From assembly GCA_038049695.1 (NCBI GenBank), contig CP142453.1, forward strand, positions 126,393,001 to 126,457,000: DNA of 64,000 nucleotides, written 5' to 3'. Within the stretch, counting starts at the first letter, position 1. Each line of letters opens with the position of its first letter. This DNA comes from Cinnamomum chago. Taxonomy: Eukaryota > Streptophyta > Magnoliopsida > Laurales > Lauraceae. The notes under the pieces are model-generated. The model did not search any database. It had not been told where the DNA came from and saw nothing but the letters and a program-made list of their open reading frames with translations. This document shows positions 58,250-64,000 of the stretch, piece by piece. The position numbers and the translations under genes are program-made.

Positions 58250-58369
58250 CTATGATGCACAGATACGGCATGGACACGGCAGGGACACGAATTTTACACA
58301 GAAAAAGTGGAGTATCGGATACGATACGACACGATACGTTGCTCATTTTGAAGTATCCGTGCATCATAG
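58250..58369. mobile_element. 120-bp hAT-like MITE, present only in copy C
   Basis: Ends CTATGATGCACAGATACGG and, inverted, CTATGATGCACGGATACTT. The flank duplicate is CATCCAAC (58242-58249) and CATCCAAA (58370-58377), 8 bp with one change. Copy A shows the empty site near 18920. Shares its end sequence with the large element at 60522-61934. Confidence 0.88.
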
Positions 58370-58599
58370 CATCCAAATATGGGTTCTAGCTAAGTTGCCT
58401 CAGAAAGTATGCTAGTAAGAACAATTCACCAACACCGCAGACCATAATTAGTTGATAATCACAAACTATGAGCAGTTAATTGGAAATAGCCTATAATGCA
58501 TACTAAAGGTGTGTCAATGTGTTTTCTTTGCCATATACATGAAAAACACCAGAGACAAAAATAATTGAAAATCACCTACGACGCCTACTGAATACCGTA

Positions 58600-59091
58600 G
58601 AATCATCATGTTGATCCATTGAGCGACAAGAATGGGATGGTCCTTCTGCATGTGGTTTTCCTCTACTTAAGTATACTTACATGAGGAGCTTACTAGAGCC
58701 TTTGAAGTATTCATTTTACTAACATGAATCCCATTGTGAGTTATTTTAGTAAGCCTTGGAAGGTCATCAACCACAAGTTTGAAATGAGTAAGATGGATAA
58801 GGCGTAATTACTTGTGGCACGTCTTGAACTTAGATAGGACTCAGAGTCTTATTTGAAAATATTAAGACCCCATATATGAAGATTTTAGAGTTTCTTATCG
58901 TTTGGAACTGACAATTGAATGAATAATGGGTTTGCATCGAAACTTATTCCCACATGGGTTTGTTGGCTTTTACCTGTTTGTTCTCTGTGAGCCTAAAGCT
59001 TTATCACATGTTATCCTATGTGATCTAGCCACTTCAAGCCAGATCTTGCACCCATTTCTCCCCTGATTAAGCTTTCTACTTGATATTTAGG
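58600..59091. other. Intergenic DNA, nothing recognised
   Basis: AT-rich, with no repeat partner elsewhere in the window and no coding signal. Confidence 0.4.
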
Positions 59092-59096
59092 GCTAG

Positions 59097-60131
59097 TGAT
59101 GCAGGCCCTAGAGTTAGGGCTTGCGGTGGAAGTGCTAAAAGCACAATGGGTGCCGAAGCACGTGTCCGAACACACAATCAATCTCCGCAAAAATAATAAA
59201 TGAGGACGCACCTCAATGGGAAAACCCAATTTCATTAATCAACTCTCTGAGAAATAATTCTCTACAATGCCATATAAATAGAAAAACACAACTTAAGCTC
59301 TAAGAAACCTAATTAAAATAGGAAACCAAATAAATAGGAAACCAAATCCTAAATAACATTCTTTAAATAAAATCAGAAACTAATGACCTATAATTAGTTA
59401 ATAAAATAACCTAAATCTAAGTGGGCCCAACACATGTGGCCTTGAGGTCTACGCTGCATCATTCTCCCCCACTTGAAAAAGAACTCGACCTCGAGTTCGG
59501 AAAATGTCCACTTGGATCAAAGATCAATATGACGAACTTCTGATTCATCGGTTGATCTACAACTTCTGTGTAGAGCTCCGTGTATAACCGCTTTTGATGG
59601 GTGAAATTTGTGTTGATATGCAATCAAACCGTTGGATGATTTACTTGTAGAATCTGCACCATCAAATCACAATATCTGACAAGTCGTTCTTGATCTCCCG
59701 ATTGCCATTGGTGATCCCTAAAGAAAAAATCAATTTGAGAGCTTATGTGGGGTTTATCAACAACTTGCTCTTCATCACTTGGCATTTGCACTTGGGGATT
59801 ATTTGTACTCATAAGAGAAATTTCAAGGCCAACTGTAAATGTGGAATCTTTTGTGTCTAACTCTAGTTGGACGGTCTGCATATTAGCTGGTACTTGTTCC
59901 TTAACACAGTTTGTTATGTGTGGTGACTTTTCTTCTTGAAAAGTAACTTCCAATAAACTAGACCGTTTAAGCATCCGCTCCACACGAATTGCTTCCCAAA
60001 ATGCCTCGTGGATGGTCTTGCAATAACATTCTTTAAATAAAATCAGAAACTAATGACCTCTAATTAGTTAATAAAATAACCTAAATCTAAGTGGGCCCAA
60101 CACATGTGGCCATGAGGTCTACGCTACATCA
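59097..60131 (-). mobile_element. Small, reduced LTR retrotransposon fossil
   Basis: An LTR-like block (59097-59461) starts TGATGCAGGCCC and ends CTACGCTGCATCA. Next to it is a purine tract on the minus strand (CAAGTGGGGGAGAA, 59462-59475). A gag-like stretch on the minus strand follows (KTIHEAFWEAIRVERMLKRS near 59950-60020). A partial second LTR lies at 60022-60131 and matches 59352-59461. The flank duplicates are GCTAG (59092-59096) and GTTAG (60132-60136). Heavily reduced and broken; the superfamily is uncertain, possibly gypsy from the gag phrase. Confidence 0.7.
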
Positions 60132-60136
60132 GTTAG

Positions 60137-60521
60137 TGTTAGATATATATGCTTGATGAATTCTTTGAAGTGTTGCTACGAATTCGAAGAGGTATATTTA
60201 TAGATCCTGACTTGCTTAGTTTGTGGATGATGATACTTACTATATCTCAGAGGTTGTGAGGTTTGAGAGCTTAGTTGTGAGGTCCCACCATGGTCATGAA
60301 GCCTGCCACTTTTATTTTTGCAAGCCGGGACAGGTACTATATGGAACCTTTGAGCTAAAGCTCTAAAAAACAAAAATAAAAATAAATGGATACAATAGAG
60401 AAGTGCCGACCTAAGATCGGGGCCAAAGAAGTTACTCGAATCGCTGTAACTGGTTTTTTTCTTTTCTAAATGCTGATTTTTTAAACTTATTCTACTATTC
60501 ATACAAACATCACATATTAAT
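60137..60521. other. Intergenic DNA, nothing recognised
   Basis: AT-rich, lying between the small LTR fossil and the large hAT-like element. Short minus-strand frames show no domain. Confidence 0.4.
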
Positions 60522-61934
60522 CTATGAAGCACGGATACATAAAAAAGGGTCCCGTATCATTATCCCGGGCGTATCGGACACGGATACGCCTCGGATACGT
60601 ATCGGATACGCGAAATCCATATCCAGGTTTTTTTTTTTTTTTTTAATGCCTGATACGTGAGGGACACGTGCGGGACACGCACGTATCCCCCATGGCACAT
60701 GTTTTTAAAAGCCCGTAAAAAAATGAGGGGAGAATTAGAAAACCTGGGAGAGAGGAAGGAAAAAAAAAAAAAAGAGAGGGGAAGGAAGAAATTCGTCGTC
60801 GCCTCAGCCTCGCCGTCGTCGTGCTGTTGTCGTCCTGCTGCTGTAGTCGTGCTGTGCCGGAGCCATTGTTGCTGTCGTCGTGCTGTGCCGGAGCCATTGC
60901 TGCTGCTGCTGCCGTCTGTGCTGTGCCCAATCGAGCCACTGTGCTGTGCCGTTTCATCTCCACTTTCAGGTTCTTTTCTCTTCTTTCTTTCCTCTTGTTT
61001 CTTTCTTTCTCTTCATCTGTAAAGGTTGGTTTTTGTTGGTTGATGCTATTCTAGTTAATTCTAATCTAGGGTTTTTTTTTTCTTCCCCGTTAAATCATTT
61101 GGATTTTAGGGCTTTTTTTTTTTTTTGCTGATCTTCTTTCTTTGCTTTCGATTGGCTGTTGATGCTGGTTTTTTTTTTTTTTTTTTTTTGCTGCTTCTTT
61201 TTTCTGTTCTTTTCTCTGCTGCTGTTCTTTTCTCTATTGTGTTCTGCTGTGTGCTGCTGCTGTTTCTTTCTTTTTTTCTTCTTTTCTTGATGTTATGCTA
61301 CTGCTGCTGTTTCTTTCTTTTTTTTTCCTTGATGCTATGCTGCTGCTGCTGTTTTCCTTTTTTCCATTTGTTCTTGATGCCATGCTGCTGCTGCTGCTGT
61401 TCCTTTTTTTTTTTTTTTTTTTTCTCTTGATGCTATGCTGCTGCTGCTATTTCTTTTTTTTCCTTTTTTTTTTCCTTGATGCTATATTGCTGTTGTTGTT
61501 TCTTTATTTTTTTCCATTTTTTCTTGGTGCTATGCTGCTGCTTTTTTTTTTTTTCTCTCGATGCTATGCTGCTGCTGCTATTTCTTTTTTTTTCTTTTTT
61601 TTCTCGATGCTATATAGCTGTTGTTGTTTCTTTTCTTCTTCTGTTTTCTTTTTTCTTGATGCCATGGTTTTAGGTGGCCTGATGGGACCAATATGTTGTG
61701 TTTCCGGCAACCAAAGATGATGATTGATGATGATTAAATCAATGGAAGTGCATATTTTATGGCTATTTTGATTGAAATAATGTTAGATTTTTATTACATA
61801 GTCATCTAGAAAATATTAAAAAAAAATTTCAACGTATCCCCGACGTATCTTATCTTACTTTTTTGAGAAATGGCGTATCTGCGTATCCGTATCGTATCGT
61901 ATCCGTGTCCCGTATCCGTGTCCGTGCTTCATAG
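60522..61934. mobile_element. Large member of the CTATGAAGCACGGATAC terminal-repeat family, 1413 bp
   Basis: The left end CTATGAAGCACGGATAC is inverse to the right end GTCCGTGCTTCATAG. Subterminal zones at both ends are full of GTATCGGA, CGGATACG and CGTATCC words. The same ends, shortened, define the MITE at 58250-58369. The interior holds a CTG/CGTC-rich stretch (60800-60950) and a CTG/T-rich minisatellite (61190-61650). No transposase. Flanks CACATATTAAT and CACATTATAT are similar, but no exact duplicate is visible. Confidence 0.75.
61190..61650. repeat. CTG/poly-T minisatellite
   Basis: Seven or eight irregular tandem units of 45-65 bp, each TTGATGCTATGCTGCTGCTG then a T-rich run. The long Leu/Cys/Phe frames across it (61125-61720) come from the repeat and are not genes. 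Confidence 0.85.
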
Positions 61935-62986
61935 CACATTATATATCAATATATATATAGTTATGCTACAAAACTCCCTGGGCGTTTTTCTATATATATA
62001 TATATATAAAATAAAAAAAAACGCCCCTCTTTTAGCCAATAAAAGTGTGACACGTGTCATTAGTGATACACATCCGATTCTCTCTCCTAAATATTCCCCT
62101 ACAAAGGTAGATCTCTTAAAATACTAAAAATCATTGGCTATTAGATAGGGGCAGAAACTCCCCTTTTGAGATAGGGGAGTTTTGGAGAATTTTCCATGTA
62201 TATATATATATATATTAATGATGCACTCCATGTGATCATAGTCTGATTTGTCCCTGTATTGATACTGTCGTACACAGAAAATGGATGGACTGACAAGGCA
62301 CCATTTTCTTTTTAAGAAAAAAAAAATCAAAAAATAGGTTGTTTTTCATTTTACGAAAAGAAAATCCTCTGATTCACAATGCAATTCAATTTGACCCCTC
62401 AAACATTTGCGACACGGCTTTGATTTCTTGAATAATTGCCATCATCACCAACCACCAGCTAGCATCTGTCCAACGACTCAGCTGAACCTCCAAGAACGGC
62501 TTAACAGGCAATCACCAAAGATGACATCGCATGCATAACTTACAAAATAAGGACATAAACTAAGACCAAGATAAATCACTTGTAGCACTTATAAAAGGAA
62601 AATTGATTGTTGTATTGATGAGGTTCTATTGGATGCCAAAAGATAGGTGAGATCGCTGAAGGGAAAAGAAGGATTGAATAAAGAGCAGTGTCCACACTGT
62701 ACCAGATATTGTGTTACCATATGCAAGTAATATGGGCATCTTGAATACTTTTTTGCTTAACTTAATCTCAGAACGTCTCTCAAAAAGAATTAGCCAGAAT
62801 AGTTCACATCTGAACCAAAGCAATATAGTAACCTATTTTGGATGACGGGGAAAAGTTGGACCCTACATGCGTGCTGCATTTGCTGTTTTCCAATGTGAAA
62901 AATACAGTATCAACTGCATAAACATCGATTTGCTATGAATCGCAGAGTCATCACTTTCTTGCCATGCTCTATGCAGCTACTAATAG
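61935..62986. other. AT-rich intergenic DNA
   Basis: AT dinucleotide runs at 61983-62006 and 62201-62215. ACTCCCTGGGCGTTTTT near 61972 resembles ACTCCCCGGGAGTTTTC near 35379, and GGGGAGTTTT recurs near 62174, so a degenerate terminal-repeat element may lie here. No gene is recognised; 62400-62980 shows nothing I can name. Confidence 0.4.
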
Positions 62987-64000
62987 TTTACTAAGGCAGT
63001 GCAACACTTCTTCCATTCCAAGAGAATTCATAAAGCCTCTAACACCTTCTTCTTAGCCCTCATTCCAAAATCTAAATCCCCTTCAAATTTTGCTGACTAC
63101 AGACCCATCAGCCTACTGAACTTTACCTACAAGATTATATCAAAAATCCTCGCCAGTAGACTTGCCAATATCATCCCAAAGCTGGTATCCTATCATCAAG
63201 TTGCCTTCATCAAAGGGAGAAACATTCGACGCCATTCAAGTTTGGCCTTTGAGTTATTCCAGAAGCTGAACTTCAAGCAATCTAAATGTAGTTTCTGCCT
63301 TAAGATAGACATCACCAAAGCTTTTGACAAACTCAACTGGTCCTTTCTCTTCTCTGCCCTGCAATTCTTCAATTTCTCAGACACTTGGATCAACCTTATC
63401 AAAGAGTGTATTTGTACTTCTAAATGCTCTGTGTTGGTAAACCGCACCCCTCATGACTTCTTCAGCTCCTCTTGTGGCCTGAGACAAGGAGACCCCTTGT
63501 CCCCTTACCTATTCATTTTAGCAGAAGAAATCCTGAGCCTGCATCTGCAAAGTCTTTTAAACCAAGGAATCTTTCGCCAGATATCCACTATCCCCTCCAC
63601 TCCTTGTCACTTGTTATATGCTGATGACATTCTCATCTTCATGAAAGGGGCAACCTCCAGCATCCTTGTTCTGCAGGATTTGTTAGAGACCTATCAAGCA
63701 GCAGCTGGCCAGTTCTTCAATCTCCAAAAGAGCCATCTCTACATAGGCAAATGCGGCTCCAGAAGAAAAAACAGAATCAGTTCAATCCTGGGAATAAAAG
63801 AATCTCAGACCCAGCTCAAATATCTAGGAACTCCAATCTGCTTTGGAACTCTCAAGAGGCTCCTTTTTTTCCCTCTGCTGGATACAGTCAATGCTAAGCT
63901 CAGCGCTTGGAAAGCTAAATCTCTCTCTTTTGCGGGTCGTTTGATCTTGATTAAGTATGTCATTTCCAGTATGCCTATCCATCTAGGTGCCATCTTACCT
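62987..64000 (+). CDS. LINE (L1-type non-LTR retrotransposon) reverse transcriptase, partial
   Basis: One frame is open for 1014 bp from 62987 and runs off the right edge. Reverse transcriptase blocks appear in order: NTFFLALIPKSKSPSNFADY with RPISLLN, then FIKGRNI, motif A FCLKIDITKAFDKLNW (Asp at 63308-63310), motif B GLRQGDPLSPYLFILAEE, and motif C LLYADDILIF (YADD at 63617-63628). AAGQFFNLQKS, YLGTPICFG and LSAWKAKSLSFAGRLILIKY follow, as in plant LINEs. The endonuclease domain is not visible upstream, so the element is probably 5'-truncated. No start codon lies near the left edge. No stop is seen in the part present. Confidence 0.9.

Larger units (their letters stand above)
56467..58599. 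repeat. Duplicated host flank, copy C
   Basis: Counterpart of 17141-19146. Apart from the succinyl-CoA ligase exon and a MITE it holds no recognised gene. The match to copy A ends at ACCGTA, about 58599. Confidence 0.92.

Noticed and set aside
59624-59983. 119-codon minus-strand frame as a host gene
   Set aside because: It lies between an LTR-like block with purine tract and a partial second LTR, and its upstream phrase looks like gag, so it is part of a retrotransposon fossil.
61125-61720. Long plus-strand frames of Phe, Leu and Cys
   Set aside because: They are translations of a CTG/poly-T minisatellite inside a transposon-like element and have no protein character.
61965-62200. Possible terminal-repeat element around ACTCCCTGGGCG
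   Set aside because: The similarity to 35379 and 62174 is short and AT-repeat DNA surrounds it; no flank duplicate could be found.

Overview
The window is plant nuclear DNA, most likely from a flowering plant. It holds a plantacyanin gene pair of the plant-only phytocyanin family, exons of plant-type HMGB, ESS2/DGCR14, MnmG/GidA and succinyl-CoA ligase beta genes, Tekay-type and Athila/Tat-type LTR retrotransposons with long LTRs, CACTA, hAT-like and Mutator-like DNA elements, and a plant-type LINE. The lineage cannot be fixed from the sequence. No tRNA, rRNA or CRISPR array was seen. Most of the window is nested mobile DNA. The only intact-looking host genes are the two plantacyanins.

Layout. 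1-4345: remnant of an Athila/Tat-like gag-protease element on the minus strand. 4346-17140: a broken Tekay-like Ty3/gypsy element on the minus strand, split by a CACTA element (4553-9522) that carries host exons (four HMGB exons, one or two WD40-like pieces). 17141-24593: duplicated host DNA with an isolated succinyl-CoA ligase beta exon and plantacyanin copy A. 25002-25206: a MITE with perfect inverted arms. 25930-31459: a second exon-carrying CACTA element (ESS2 and MnmG pieces). 31496-32612: an hAT-like element. 35697-40052: a three-level nest, in which a Mutator-like element holds an hAT-like element that holds a solo gypsy LTR. 40491-47294: second copy of the duplicated block (solo LTR plus plantacyanin B). 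47295-49792: part of another LTR. 49793-58599: third copy (right half of the nest, solo LTR, succinyl-CoA ligase exon). 59097-60131: a small LTR fossil. 60522-61934: a large member of a terminal-inverted-repeat family. 62987-64000: LINE reverse transcriptase running off the window.

The main structural story is a segmental duplication. Three copies of one LTR insertion (14064-17140, 40491-43391, 52380-56466) have the same host flank and the same 5-bp target duplication GAAAG. The gypsy element therefore inserted once and the locus was then duplicated. The first copy keeps internal sequence and the other two are solo LTRs. Copies B and C lie 11,889 bp apart and look nearly identical by eye, so that step is recent. 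The copies differ by later insertions (a 120-bp MITE and a 1.2-kb element in C, a transposon remnant in B) and by the loss of different flank segments.

The candidates most worth following are the two CACTA elements carrying pieces of unrelated host genes, the GTCGAC-centred palindrome clusters that recur in different LTRs, and the plantacyanin pair whose protein differences fall mostly in the signal peptide.
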